64,000 bases of DNA from Isochrysis galbana (taxonomy: Eukaryota > Haptophyta > Isochrysidales > Isochrysidaceae). The notes under the pieces were generated by a model. The model was not told where the DNA came from. It ran no database searches and saw only the letters and a program-made list of their open reading frames with translations. Positions within the stretch are counted from its first letter, which is position 1. Every line of letters begins with the position of its first letter. The stretch spans positions 2,705,834 through 2,769,833 of the forward strand of contig CM030944.1 of assembly GCA_018136815.1 (NCBI GenBank), read 5' to 3'. Made by a program: the position numbers and the translations under genes. Shown piece by piece: positions 53,699 to 64,000 of the stretch.

Positions 53699-56400
53699 AA
53701 CGATTGGCTCCTTCATCCACACCTAGTACGCAGCAGACGCTTCAAGCTTTTAAGGCGCAAACGTAGCCCAAACACCCTCCTCCTCGCTAAGCTAGAGCTG
53801 GAGCAAGAGCGAGGGTGGCAAGTAAGCTCTTTAAGTGGGCGTCCCACCTCGGGTGCGGGAGATACTTTGCATTCGAGAACGACGAGGCCATTTTTGGGCT
53901 GGCGTAGGTGGAATTCGGGTATTTCATTTTGAGGCAACACAAACTGGATTTTGAATTTGACTGCAGATTCGGGCCACTATCGCAGTAGTCACACCCGCCT
54001 GTCGCCTGTGATCTTGATCTTGAAACTCATACGATACTCTCACATGTTGACGCACTGCAAGAGGAACCACGGGAGGCCCCCAGCCGCAATACGCGAGGCC
54101 CAGGAGGGGGACTAGCGGTGGTGGTGGTGGGGGGGGTGATAGGCCGGTCACTCACGCTTTTTAACTAGGGGTGGGGACGGGAAAAATCGACTTTTCAAAA
54201 TTGCACCCAAAACTCCAAGAGAAAGCAACAAAGCAACAACAAAGTTTTGCGAGTTGATTCTTTCGTGGTCACGAGTACGAAGGTCCGCAATGCGGCGATT
54301 TTTTTGGCAGTGGCCAAGGAGTTTTCTTTTAGGTACACACACCCTCATTGCCATGAGCGCCAGGCGCAAAATGTAAGTGCAAGTGCTGCTGACGGCTTCT
54401 CAAGTTCAAGCACTTCTCTGAAACTTGACGCCCGACGATAGTCTTGCCCAATGTATGTGGTTCAAGGATAGTATTCGCTCTCACCTTCAGTGATGTTCAT
54501 CAAGATGAGCTACTTCAAATCCGCTTTGCGGCACTGCGCGGCCCGGCGATGAAAACTGAGCATTAGTTGCGTCCGCACATGCGCGCCCTACCCACCAATG
54601 CGGCTCCAAAGTAGGCGCGAAGTGGCCGCCACTTCGGCAAAAGCGCAGGGCGTGGTGCACTCTTCCGCTCCGCCAAAAACTACTCAACCTCAAAACAAAG
54701 ACTAGAAAAAGAAAACAGCAGTAGCATGAGCGGGCGATTGCTCAATGCTCAATGCTCAGCATCTGCTCAAGGCCGCTCGCAACAGAGGCTTGCATCTAGA
54801 TCAATGAGTTGTGGTACCCACGCACAACATGCTACTCGCATGCGGATAACGACTGCACCCATCACAACCACTACAACGCCACAATCGAGGCAAACATTAA
54901 TCCCACAGATTCCTAGTAAGTAGCTAGAGCACTAAGGCCTGAACTTGGCCCACTCCGCAGCACCTGCCACTCTCCTTTCAGCTAGCTGTGTGGGGCCACC
55001 TTTAACGCCGGCCTAGGAGGTAAGGGAGTGGTGTCATGAGCATAAGCGGGGCCGCGCCCACAGCACGACTTGCATCCGCTTACCAGCCAAGTGCCGTGGG
55101 CTCTAGCCCGCATCAGCCGCGCGGCCACGGCCATCTAGCTCGAGCCCCTTGCACCAAGCCCGCAAAGCAGATGAGGGAACATGAGTACCGAAGGGGGACC
55201 CTTGGTACCTACGTCTGGGGCCGAACTCGGCGGCATTCTAGCACTATGTCGGCTGCTACTGAGATTGATCCCTGCCGAGCCGGCAACACACCCAACCTCC
55301 GAGGCAAAAAGAGGGAATGGTGCCGTGGGCACCAATCAGTGCCCACGGCACCACTTGGAGGAGGCAATGCGGGCAACGGCTCCAGCTGCGCTAGCGATCC
55401 AGCGCGGTGGTTCTGGCGCCCGCTCTCGCACCAGCCGCGCTGTCAGCACGATATCAAAGCCCCCCTACAACCTTGCAATCCATGCCTGTGTGACCAAGGG
55501 AGGAAATGGTGCCGTGGGTACCAAGCGGGGACCTCGGTGCCCACGGCACCACTCGTAGCAGATGCCACGGCCCCGGCCTTGCAAGCGGTCGGACGCGCCC
55601 CTTTGGCACGTCTAGCGTCGCGCACACGGCAAATGCAAATTTCACAGCGCCAGCGCCAGCGCCCATCGCGCTTGAATATTTCGCCTGCGGGGCAACAGGA
55701 GGGAATGGTGACGTGAGTACCGAGAGGGAGCCTTGGTACCCGCGGCACCACTCACAAGAGGCGCGGGCTACGGATCCGGGCATGACTGGAGCCGATCTCA
55801 GCCGCTCCAGACGCCTCAGATCCCACTAGGGAGTGGTGGCCGAGGCGCCTTCCTGGATCTGCGCGGTAACTGAAGGGAATGTGAGTTTCTGTGGAGAGGA
55901 ACGGCCTGGCGAGCATGCGAAAACGTGTGCATCAGGCAACATGCATGCTTTGGGTTCGGAGTGAGCGGGCGCGGGCGTGCAAGGTGAGGAAGGCAGCGCA
56001 CCTGTGTGATCAGTCGCTCCACGCGCGTCGGAGCGCGTCGGGTCACCGAGATTGGCCGCCATGGCCACCTAACGCATGGGGGGTCACGAGGGGTTCAAAC
56101 GACAACACTCAGGCGCCCACCAGCAGAGCTCGGTTCAGTCGGCGGGCGAACGTGAAGTTCGACCCGCAGAGCCATCTCCTGGCCCAAGCTGGTCGCGCCA
56201 GTCGCGAGCGAGCCTGCAACACCCCACCACACGCCCACAAGAGCGTGGTGGAGATCGACCACCTCGAGCGAGGCGGACGCCATCGCTCCGCTCCGCAGAC
56301 GAGAAGCGGCAGAGGAATTCTTCGCCCCCCCTCACGAAAAAAGTACTCGCTTCCAGGAAGGATGGAAGGGGTTTTCTTTTTCTTCCCCTCCCCACCCCTA
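53699..56400. other. Spacer with a hairpin-repeat cluster and a family H copy
   Basis: No supportable gene. Four imperfect dyads lie at about 55178-55214, 55319-55352, 55508-55550 and 55707-55750. A family H copy starts near 56285. Confidence 0.5.
55178..55750. repeat. Four spaced hairpin repeats (GGTGCCGTGGG type)
   Basis: The clearest hairpin has 14-bp perfect arms, GGTGCCGTGGGCAC and GTGCCCACGGCACC, around a 6-base loop (55319-55352). The others at 55178-55214, 55508-55550 and 55707-55750 share GGTACC-centred arms with mismatches and a larger loop. They are spaced roughly 140-200 bp apart. Confidence 0.75.
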
Positions 56401-56404
56401 TTTG

Positions 56405-56580
56405 AACCACTATTTAAAAACCCTTATAATATTCTTACCGCACTTGCACTTGCGGCGCATGGACCCACTACTTTAACGCAGGAAACTTTCTACACCCTCA
56501 TTCCCCCGGCCCTTCCCCCCCCCGCCATCAGGCGACTCCCCCCGTACACTACTAGGGGAATAGTAGTAAAGGGCTTAGAT
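56405..56580 (+). repeat. Dispersed repeat family B, diverged copy
   Basis: AAACCCTTATAATATTCTTA, CCGCACTTGC and a later CACCCTCATTCCC match the family B order; sequence is more diverged than at 22885 and 27750. Confidence 0.55.
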
Positions 56581-56691
56581 ATGGTCCGGTGGCCCGCGCC
56601 CCCCCCGCCGGTGATCTTTCCCCCCCTTCCTCCTGTGTCCCGGGTAGGCGGCGGACTCAATCCCGACTTACCCTGTAAACAGGCGCGGCCA

Positions 56692-56740
56692 ACTAAGTTT
56701 ATACTTAGTTCGCCCATGGGGGGGCACGAGCCCCCCGCTG
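56692..56740 (+). repeat. Family A head, solo
   Basis: AACTAAGTTTATACTTAGTT then CGCCCATGGGGGGGCACGAG. After the CCCCCC the sequence departs from the family and gene fragments follow. Confidence 0.8.
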
Positions 56741-56879
56741 CCGCAGCGAGCCGCCCGCCCCGCGCGCCGCCCGCCGCGCCAGCCGCGCCGCGTTGGCCGC
56801 GTGCACCACCTGCGCGGCGCCCGAACGCCCGGAGGAACTTGCCCCGCCCGATGGAAGCAGCCCCAATGCGCCCAGCGCC

Positions 56880-57095
56880 AGCCCAAGCTCGCCGACTTTG
56901 GCAGCGCACGGCGCGCGGCGCCCGCCGGCCGCGCCATGACGCTCAACGTGTGCACCTGCTGGTACCGCGCGCCCGAGCTCGCGCTCGGCGACGAGCACTA
57001 CGGGCCCGAGGTCGACCAGTGCCGTCGCGCCCTCGTTGGTTATGGCGTTCACGGCGGCGCCTTGCTCAACCAGGTACGCCATCGCCCGCGCGCTC
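56880..57095. pseudogene. Mosaic of a CDK-like kinase fragment and an antisense ankyrin fragment
   Basis: On the plus strand 56890-57015 reads KLADFGSARRAAPAGRAMTL and NVCTCWYRAPELALGDEHYG, the DFG-to-APE segment of a CDK-type kinase. At about 57016 the homology stops. On the minus strand 57090-57015 reads MAYLVEQGAAVNAITNEGAT, one ankyrin repeat. Neither piece is a whole domain, and the two are on opposite strands with no gap between them. The block lies between a family A head (56692) and an inverted family I head (57133-57172), as if captured by a mobile element. Confidence 0.6.
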
Positions 57096-57132
57096 AAACG
57101 GGATCGGCGTGCTGCGGTCCGTCCTGGAGGAC

Positions 57133-57172
57133 GCCATGTTTGCAAAAAAGGAACCTCGAGTTGCACCCTCTC
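57133..57172 (-). repeat. Family I head, inverted solo
   Basis: Reverse complement reads GAGAGGGTGCAACTCGAGG then TTCCTTTTTTG, as at 6615, 8768 and 9984. Confidence 0.6.
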
Positions 57173-57603
57173 ACCGCGTAAGCTTTTTGGAACTTCGAAG
57201 CCGGGTATACCCTCGCACAGAGCCTACTGTACCAAATTGAATGCTTCCGTGGCTGTACACGCTATTCGCTGTCGGGGATCTGAAAACGTTCCCGCCGGAG
57301 AGCAACCCACCCCTGGAGTCCGCCCGGGCCTGGGCAGACCAAATGCCAAATGAAGGATGAAGGCAAGTCAAAGTCCGCCCGGAGACTAAGAGTATTTCGG
57401 CAGGGTCCAACTTTTCGTCGGAAAGCTCGCCGAAAATCTATGAAAATCTGACCAAAAACTTTTCTCACACTGCAGACTGCAACGTCTTTTTTAGTCTATG
57501 ATCTAAGACCTCAGTCAGTCGGCTGTGATTCTCTTAGTACTACTACGTAGTACTATTTATGCATTCATTCACAGCGTGCTGCGGCGGCATAGAGTGGCGT
57601 GCG
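57173..57603. other. Spacer before the TrmO-type gene
   Basis: Contains the dyad TAGTACTACTACGTAGTACTA around 57535-57555, just before the first in-frame ATG (57559). Nothing else recognised. Confidence 0.4.
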
Positions 57604-58972
57604 ATGGTGGTGGGAGCGCCGGCTCGTCCGAGCGTCTGGGCACTTCTCGCCGCGTGCGTGGCGCTCGCGGCGGCCGAGGCGTGGCGGAGCCGGCGGCGGG
57701 CGCGGAAGCTACGCCGGGAGGTAGTGCGTCTCGAGCAGCTCCGCCTCGCCGAGCGATCTGGCCGTACCGCTGCAGAGAGGCAACTACGCCGACTGGCGGC
57801 CGCTGCCCAGTGCGAGCCGGCAGCCGAGCAGCCCGCTCTGCGGCAATGCAGGTTCCGGCCCATCGGCACGATCGAATCGTGCTATATGGAGCGGCGCGGC
57901 ACGCCACGCCAGGGCTTGCTTGCGCCCGCCGCACGCTCGCGCCTTAGGCTAAACCGGCAGGTCGTTCAGCCGGAGGCGCTTGAGGGCCTCGAAGGCTTTT
58001 CTCATGTATGGCTCATTTTTGAGTTCCACGAGAACACTAACTCGAGCAAGGTGGCGGCGGCCTTCACCTCTGACAGCGGTGCGGGCGCGCAAGACCACGA
58101 CGCGGCGCTCTCCAAGCGCGCACGCGGCCGGATTCGCCAGAAGCAGGTCAAAGGGGCAGCGGACCACGCCACGTGCACGGAGGGCCTGACCAAGACTGGC
58201 AAGGAGCGGGCCGCTCCTTCAGCCGAGTGCGCGCAGGATACGCGGTGCTGCGGGCCACCCGTACGGATATCGCGGGTGCGAGCCAAGGTGCATCCGCCGG
58301 GCATGTTGGGTAGCGCTATCGGCCTATTCGCCACGAGAACTCCTCACCGCCCCAACCCAATCGGCTTGTCGGCGGCGAGACTGCTGGCTATCGAGGGGGA
58401 CGTGCTGCTGCTGGGGGGAGCTGACCTCATCGACGGAACACCTGTGCTTGACATCAAGCCGTAAGCTGCTCCGCGACCGCGCGCAAGTCCTCCCGTTGCA
58501 CGAGCTGGGATGCGCGCCGTTCTCAGCCCATCGTGTTGTACATATGCCCGGCAATGCATATGTGCAGGCTTGCGCCAAGATGTTATGGGAACCGAGATGA
58601 CGGCCCTCTGCGCGCAGGTATTTGCTCCACGACATCCATTGTGACGCATCGGTCCCGAGCTGGTGCGAGGCTAAGTCCGACGGCTCCAACATCCGCGCTG
58701 TCCATTTTTCCGCCGATGCGGAGGAGGGACTCACGCTCGCTGCAGAGAAGGGCGAGCTGAACTTCTACGCCAACCCCCATGCGGCCAAGGAGGCCATCGA
58801 GCAGAGTCTCCAGCTCGACATTCGGTCAGTCCATCAGGGCCGGGGAAAGCCAGCTGCCGATGCCTCGGCTGGTCAGAAATACTCCTTCCACTTCGACAAC
58901 CTCGACATCGGCTTCGTCATCTTTGAGTCGCATGTGCTAGTCACGCATTGTGCGGTGAAGCAGCCGACATGA
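57604..58972 (+). CDS. TRMO: TrmO-type tRNA (m6t6A37) methyltransferase, two exons
   Basis: Methylates the N6 of t6A at tRNA position 37 using SAM (known for bacterial TrmO and human TRMO). Exons 57604-58460 and 58618-58972 join in phase 2 over a 157-bp GT-AG intron (403 residues). An ATG at 57559 would add 15 residues; 57604 is preferred because it places VWALLAACVALAAAEAW as a membrane anchor near the start. The TSAA/TrmO barrel spans about 80-286: CRFRPIGTIESCY, LEGFSHVWLIFEFHEN, KVHPPGMLGSAIGLFATRTP then HRPNPIGLSAARL, and DLIDGTPVLDIKP. Exon 2 holds the TRMO C-terminal domain (VHFSADAEEGL, AKEAIEQSLQLDIRSVHQ). The barrel has a low-complexity insert at about 160-215. An anchor is unusual for the family and may be an organelle signal. 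Confidence 0.9.
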
Positions 58973-59479
58973 GGCCGGGACCTGGCTGCTGTTCGTGGCT
59001 TGCACCTCTAATTTCGCAGCATGGCGGGACTGTCGCTATACACGATGGGCTCAGTTGAGGGGCGTGTAAAGGCGCACTGTCTAGGTGATGGCACGAGCCC
59101 CAAACGCACAAGCAGACACATGAAACGTTTTGCGAATGCAGTCGTCACACTGTTGCCGGTCGTGCCGTTGCGTCTTGTCTTGCGTCCTTGGTGCGCATCG
59201 CCCCGTTGCTAGTGGTGAGCGAGCGCCGGCGCCCTTGCAATTGGGTAGGAAAGGTAACAAAAAATCTTTGCAAATTTACCGCTACCTGCACGGCGCTATG
59301 CAGAGTGCTAGTGTGCTTTAATCCACTGCGCACCCTTGACCCTTGCCTTCCGCCAAGAAGGTGCAACGTGCAACCCGAGGCCTGAGGTCCAGTTTTTTTC
59401 AACCCCTAACCCCACCCATTTGGTATAAAATTGTAGAAGCACCCACACTTTGGAGGGTAGACCGGCGACTCGCCCCGAA
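58973..59479. other. Spacer between TrmO gene and hAT remnant
   Basis: No gene seen; short frames only. Confidence 0.4.
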
Positions 59480-59905
59480 AGTAAGAGACAACAATCCGCA
59501 GCTGCATGTGCGCAGCACCCTCATTTCGTTTGGCCGTTTCCCGTACTACAAGAAGACCGGGGAGAACATTAAAGCTTGGTTCGTCGAGGAGCTCAACACC
59601 CCCGGCATCGGCTTTGCATCTGTTTCCGGCATCACTTCGGACGGCGCCGCGGCCGGTCAATGTGGGTTGCGCGCAATCGCAGCAGCATCGCAGCGCTCGT
59701 GGACAAGATAAGCCGACATGTGCCATCTTTACCACCAACTTCAACGTGCTGTGCTCGCCTCGATTGGCCTCGCGTACAAGACCTCGCTCAACACCGAAGC
59801 TAAGGAGCTTCTGCGGGTTCATGCGCGAATTGTTCAACTCACACGGCAGAGTGGTGCAGACGCCAAAGAAGTCCAGGACAAGCAGCGCGAAGCAAGTGTG
59901 CCCGG
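59480..59905 (+). pseudogene. hAT-family transposase remnant
   Basis: Readings in more than one frame give NPQLHVRSTLISFGRFPYYK, AWFVEELNTPGIGF, GITSDGAAAG, then CHLYHQLQRAVLASIGLAYK and AKELLRVHARIVQLTRQSGA. A D-G-A block followed by a C..H.LQ block and a charged helix is the order of the hAT RNase H-like transposase core. A TAA after about residue 70 and frame changes show it is dead. It is the only transposase-like sequence in a window with two non-autonomous hAT-type elements, but no link in ends is shown. Confidence 0.65.
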
Positions 59906-61259
59906 GTGCCCGAGCACAAGCTGCGTGCGAGCCAAAAAAAGCTTCCGCTACTCGTTGGGGCGGATCATACTTATTTCTCAGCCAGAATTGCCTTTTGAAA
60001 CCTTTAGCCACATCCTGTCGTCGAGGCCTACAAGCGCGAACACCGCGTCAAACAAGATGTCATCGTCGAGGATGACGAATCCTGAGCAAGGTAGCCGAGG
60101 CCTGGGCGTTGTGTGTGTGTTGTGTGGCGGCTAGCGAGCTCGGCCTGACCAACGATGAATGTGGGGTGACAAGTAAGCCTAACTAAGACTAAGACGAGAT
60201 CTACCATTTTTTTGTGCCATCTGACCTCGGTTTGATTGCCATCTTTCCGGCAGCCTTTCTCATATACACCACCCTTAGGGCGGTGTGCAACTGGTCGAGA
60301 GGCGCGCGGGGGCGGCGGGCGCGGTTGGCGATTGGCGTGTTGGCGTGGCTGTGAGGGCGGCATACCGCACTTTGGTGCTGGTAGCGGCATCCATTTGGTG
60401 AGTGGTGACTCGAATGGCCTTGTGGCGCCCCCGGTCGCGGGTCGAAGTTGGGTTCTCGAGCCCTTGGTGTTTTTAGCGGTTAGCGTCTTTAGTTTTTGCG
60501 ATACTTACGTCCTACGTACACGTACACGTTCAAGTCCATGAAAACGATAGTAAAAATATATTGCTGTGCGTATAGAACCAGGATCTTCGGTCAGGGTCAG
60601 CTGCCGATGCCCATGGTTTCGTGTTCCGCTGCGAGAGGCGCGCATGAAGGCCATCGGTAAAATAATACCGGAGGGGGCGGGGGGCCTGAAAAATATTTCC
60701 GCACTCCGCACGGCCGTCAGAGGTCAGAGGCCTGAAATCGGGTATTTTTCGAAAAAAATGCGGAAGACCCCCGGGTTTTTGCTGATCTCCCATACCAGAA
60801 CCTATAGAGAGCTTATTTAGGCCTTCGTTTGCCCATTACAGATGGTGCCCTCTGCCCTCCGCACCCCCCTAGTGAGTGACCGGGCTAGTAGAAGTTGAAG
60901 TTGAAAGTGAAAGCCCTGTTTGACCGCCCTAATGGCTAATGGTAGTACTCTTGTTTTGGGTAGTTGAGCGTTCTGGTTACATGCACGTCAGCAACCTGGC
61001 CAGAACACTCAAAGGTTAAACCAGAATGCTAGCACAAAGCCTGATAGCCTGATCGCTCAAGTGGGGGTCGCTCCCGACCCAGACTGCTCCAAAAAAAAAC
61101 CTTCTTTCAGAGAGAAGGCAAGGCAGGACAACTGGACGGAGTTTTCTTTTCATCGGCGGCTTGATCTCGCCCTCCTCCTCTCTCCCCCTCGTCCCCGCGC
61201 GTCGCCGCCCTCCCTCCCTCCCTCCCTCCCTCCCTCTCTCCCTCTCTCTCTTCCTCTCT
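59906..61259. other. Spacer before the leucyl-tRNA synthetase gene
   Basis: No gene seen. 61180-61255 is a pyrimidine-rich leader directly before the start codon. Confidence 0.4.
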
Positions 61260-64000
61260 ATGGGCGGTTCCCGCTCCCCGCGTCGGGCGGCGGCACTGCT
61301 CGGCCTTCTTGGCGCGCAGGCGCTCCACCTGGCACCTCTCCGCCCGCGTGTTGGCCCACGAGTTCGGTTCCTCCGCGCCACAGCGCCGGTGGAGGCGCGC
61401 CCATCGGGCATTCTCGGCTATGACCTTGGCATCGAGGCCAAGTGGCAGGCCTTCTGGGAAGAGCAGCGCACGTTCGCGACGGTCCGGCGGGCGGGGAAGG
61501 AGAAGAAGTACGTCCTCGACATGTTCCCCTACCCTTCTGGCGCCGGGCTCCACGTAGGGCACCCGGAGGGATATACTGCCTCTGACATCATGGCCCGCTA
61601 CTGGCGGATGAATGACTACGACGTCCTCCACCCGATGGGCTGGGACTCATTCGGACTACCGGCGGAGCAGCATGCAATGAATACGGGGACGCACCCAGAG
61701 GACACGACCAAGCTCAACATCGCAAACTTCAAGCGCCAGCTCCGCTCGCTCGGCTTCTCGTATGACTGGGATCGAGAGCTCGCCACCACTGATATTGGCT
61801 ATGTCAAGTGGACGCAGTGGATCTTTCTGCAGTTGTACAAGCAGGGGCTCGCGTATCAAGACGAGAAGGCGGTCAATTGGTGCGCCGGCCTTGGCACCGT
61901 CCTCGCCAACGAGGAGATCATCGATGGCAAGAGCGAGCGCGGTGGCTTTCCCGTTGAGCGGCGGCCGCTGCGCCAGTGGGTGCTCCGAATCACTGCGCTC
62001 GGCGACCGGCTGGCTGAGGAGCTTGACGGTCTCGATTGGCCAGAGGGCACCATGGCGATGCAGCGCGCGTGGATCGGCCGCTCCGAGGGTGCTGAGATCG
62101 ACTTCGCCGTCGAGTCAAAGGCGAGCCCGGGGCCGGTGCGCGTCTTCACCACGCGCGCTGACACCCTGATGGGCGCAACGTACGTCGTCATCGCCCCCGA
62201 GCACCCGCTCGCCAAAGAGCTCGCAAAGGACGACGAGGACGTGGCTAAGTATATCGCCGAGACGTCGAGCAAGTCAGACCTTGACCGCACGATGGCGAAG
62301 ACGAAGACCGGCGTCCCGACGACTGCGATGGTCACGCACCCGCTGAGTGGGGAGGCGCTCCCGTTGTGGGTCGCTGACTATGTGATTGGCTCGTACGGCA
62401 CAGGTGCAGTCATGGCCGTGCCAGCGCATGACGAACGTGACTTCGCCTTCGCGCAGACGCATGGACTGCCAATCAAACAGGTGCGGCATCGACATGCGAG
62501 GCGCATCGCTGTGGTGTGACGTGCGTCGGGCTCTATGTCGGTGGCAGGGGTGTGCACCGCGCCTGAATATTGTTTGGTGGGCGAATGACGTCAGGAGCGA
62601 AGGAGAGGAGCTAGATCTGCATGCCACGGGCGTCTGGGACGGTGGCATCCAAGTGTTGGTGCTCGAGGGCGGCCATCTCGGGCCGTCAACGCAAAAGCGC
62701 GCGCCGGGATTTGAGGCCCCCACGTGTCTACATGATCATGATGGCGTTGGGGCAGCGGGGCCACCTTGCTGAATACGATTGCACCCGCTCATCGCGGGTA
62801 CTTTGACGCACTCTGGATCGTGATTGGCCCATACTCATTGCGCTTACTTCGCCGCCACGCCTGCAGGTAGTTGCCAAGAAGACGAAAAAGGGTGGTGCTG
62901 GCAAGGCGGCGGCTGCTAAGGCTACGGAGGCATCGGCAGCCGCGACGCTATCTGAGGCCTTCACCGATTACGGGCTTGTAATCAACTCCGGCGAGGAGCT
63001 GGATGGCCTTGAGACCGAGGAGGCAAAAGCCAAGATGGTGGAGATGCTTGTGGCCAAGGGAAAGGGAGAGGCTAAGGCGCGTCCAACGCGGCTCCACGTT
63101 GCTAGCAAGATGGCGTCCGGCATGCACCATAGGACGAAGGCGACCCCTCACCACCTCATCCTCCGCTCTTGTAGGTGACCTACAAACTCCGCGATTGGGT
63201 CTTCTCGCGTCAGCGCTACTGGGGCGAACCCATCCCGATATACTTCCCCGTGAAAACCGATGGTGACCCACGCAAGGGTGCCGACTTCGTCATCGACTAT
63301 TCCAAGCCACACGCGGTCCCGGAGGAGGAGCTTCCAGTTATTCTACCCCAAGTGCGCCCGTGCAACCCAAGTGTGATGATGGCCGAGGGAGAACGCCAGT
63401 GCGGCTCGAGTGGGTCTGTGCCGGTCCAGGCTGCAGTGGAATAATAGAACGATCGTTGCCGTGCCTAATTGCCTACAGATGGAGAATTTCCAACCAGGCG
63501 ATGATCCCCAGGGTTGTCTCGCTCGGGCCCTTGACTGGAGGTTCTTCCAGAAGGACGGAAAGTGGTATGCTCGCGAGACGAACACGATGCCGCAGTGGGC
63601 GGGCTCGTGCTGGTACTATTTGCGGTTCGCCGATCCGGCCAACGACAAGGAGGCGTGGTCGGCCGAGGCGGAAAAGGCGTGGCTTCCGGTGGACTTGTAC
63701 GTGGGTGGGGCGGAACACGCTGTCCTTCACCTGCTGTACGCGAGGTTCTGGCACAAGGTGAGTGTACTTATGTAGAGGACTTTGAATGGATTGAATGAGT
63801 CCGACTCGAAGTGGCCACTCTGCCCACATCACGCAGTGCAGGCGATCTTGCGACCAAAAAAACGGAAAGCGATGTATTCCGTTAAGCGTATGAAAACGAT
63901 CGTTTTTTTTCGCAGGTCTTGCATTCGCTCGGCCTCGTCTCCACCAAGGAGCCCTTCCAAAAGCTGGTCCATCAAGGAATGATCCTCGGTGAGGATGGAG
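61260..64000 (+). CDS. Leucyl-tRNA synthetase, bacterial/organellar type, 3'-partial
   Basis: Charges tRNA-Leu with leucine. Exons are 61260-62480, 62867-63076, 63175-63351, 63479-63757 and 63916 to the window edge, all in phase 0. An Arg-rich extension of about 50 residues ([20 protein letters not shown]) looks like an organelle targeting peptide. Then come [20 protein letters not shown] (HIGH motif), [20 protein letters not shown] and the CP1 editing region ([38 protein letters not shown]). Later exons give [51 protein letters not shown] and [20 protein letters not shown]. The KMSKS loop lies beyond the edge. The block order is that of bacterial LeuRS. Intron 2 begins GCGCGT, a GC-AG intron, since the join [12 protein letters not shown] is required. 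The first ATG is used. Confidence 0.95.

Overview
This 64 kb window is nuclear DNA of a eukaryote, most probably a microalga; a haptophyte is my best guess, not a proof. Genes are scattered on both strands with no operons. Many are split by short introns (about 80-460 bp), mostly GT-AG, with at least two that fit best as GC-AG. Spacers are full of GC-rich dispersed repeats, (CT)n/(GA)n tracts and transposon debris. Exon limits below come from reading frame, splice signals and protein family patterns, with no transcript support.

Layout. 1-1742: 3' part of a GH27 alpha-galactosidase. 2.8-3.2 kb: dead LINE reverse transcriptase. 3865-5754: Trm13-type tRNA 2'-O-methyltransferase. 7414-8376: rhomboid protease. 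9.0-9.9 kb: two weak small genes and a histone H2B lacking its N-terminal half. 10.1-10.9 kb: tandem array. 10979-11559: small protein with an apparent 7-bp frameshifting duplication. 12277-17112 (-): 1611-residue GCP6-like gamma-tubulin complex protein. 19323-20456: F-box-like hypothetical. 22.0-25.2 kb: transposon nest. 25405-26791: AAMP/Sqt1-like WD40 protein. 28.2-28.7 kb: small mobile elements. 29305-31278: coiled-coil protein. 32405-33361 (-): 2OG-Fe(II) oxygenase. 34.4-36.2 kb: repeat, an AT-rich island and a palindrome cluster. 37413-40924: predicted tyrosinase-PGBD-matrixin fusion. 42468-43426: non-autonomous hAT element. 43526-44923 (-) and 45885-48079: hypotheticals. 51788-53698: WWE plus PARP-like protein with a repeat tail. 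56.7-57.2 kb: gene-fragment mosaic. 57604-58972: TrmO-type protein. 59.5-59.9 kb: hAT transposase remnant. 61260-end: bacterial-type leucyl-tRNA synthetase, probably organellar.

The genes do not form an evident pathway. Three concern tRNA (Trm13, TrmO, LeuRS) but are far apart and look like chance neighbours. The strongest novelty candidate is the ten-exon gene whose exons stay in frame from a type-3 copper tyrosinase through a peptidoglycan-binding-like domain into a complete matrixin zinc protease. The second theme is unusually readable mobile DNA: two hAT-like elements with perfect 8-bp target duplications, an 871-bp insertion with 16-bp direct repeats inside a LINE, and an 86-bp block present twice without a mismatch.
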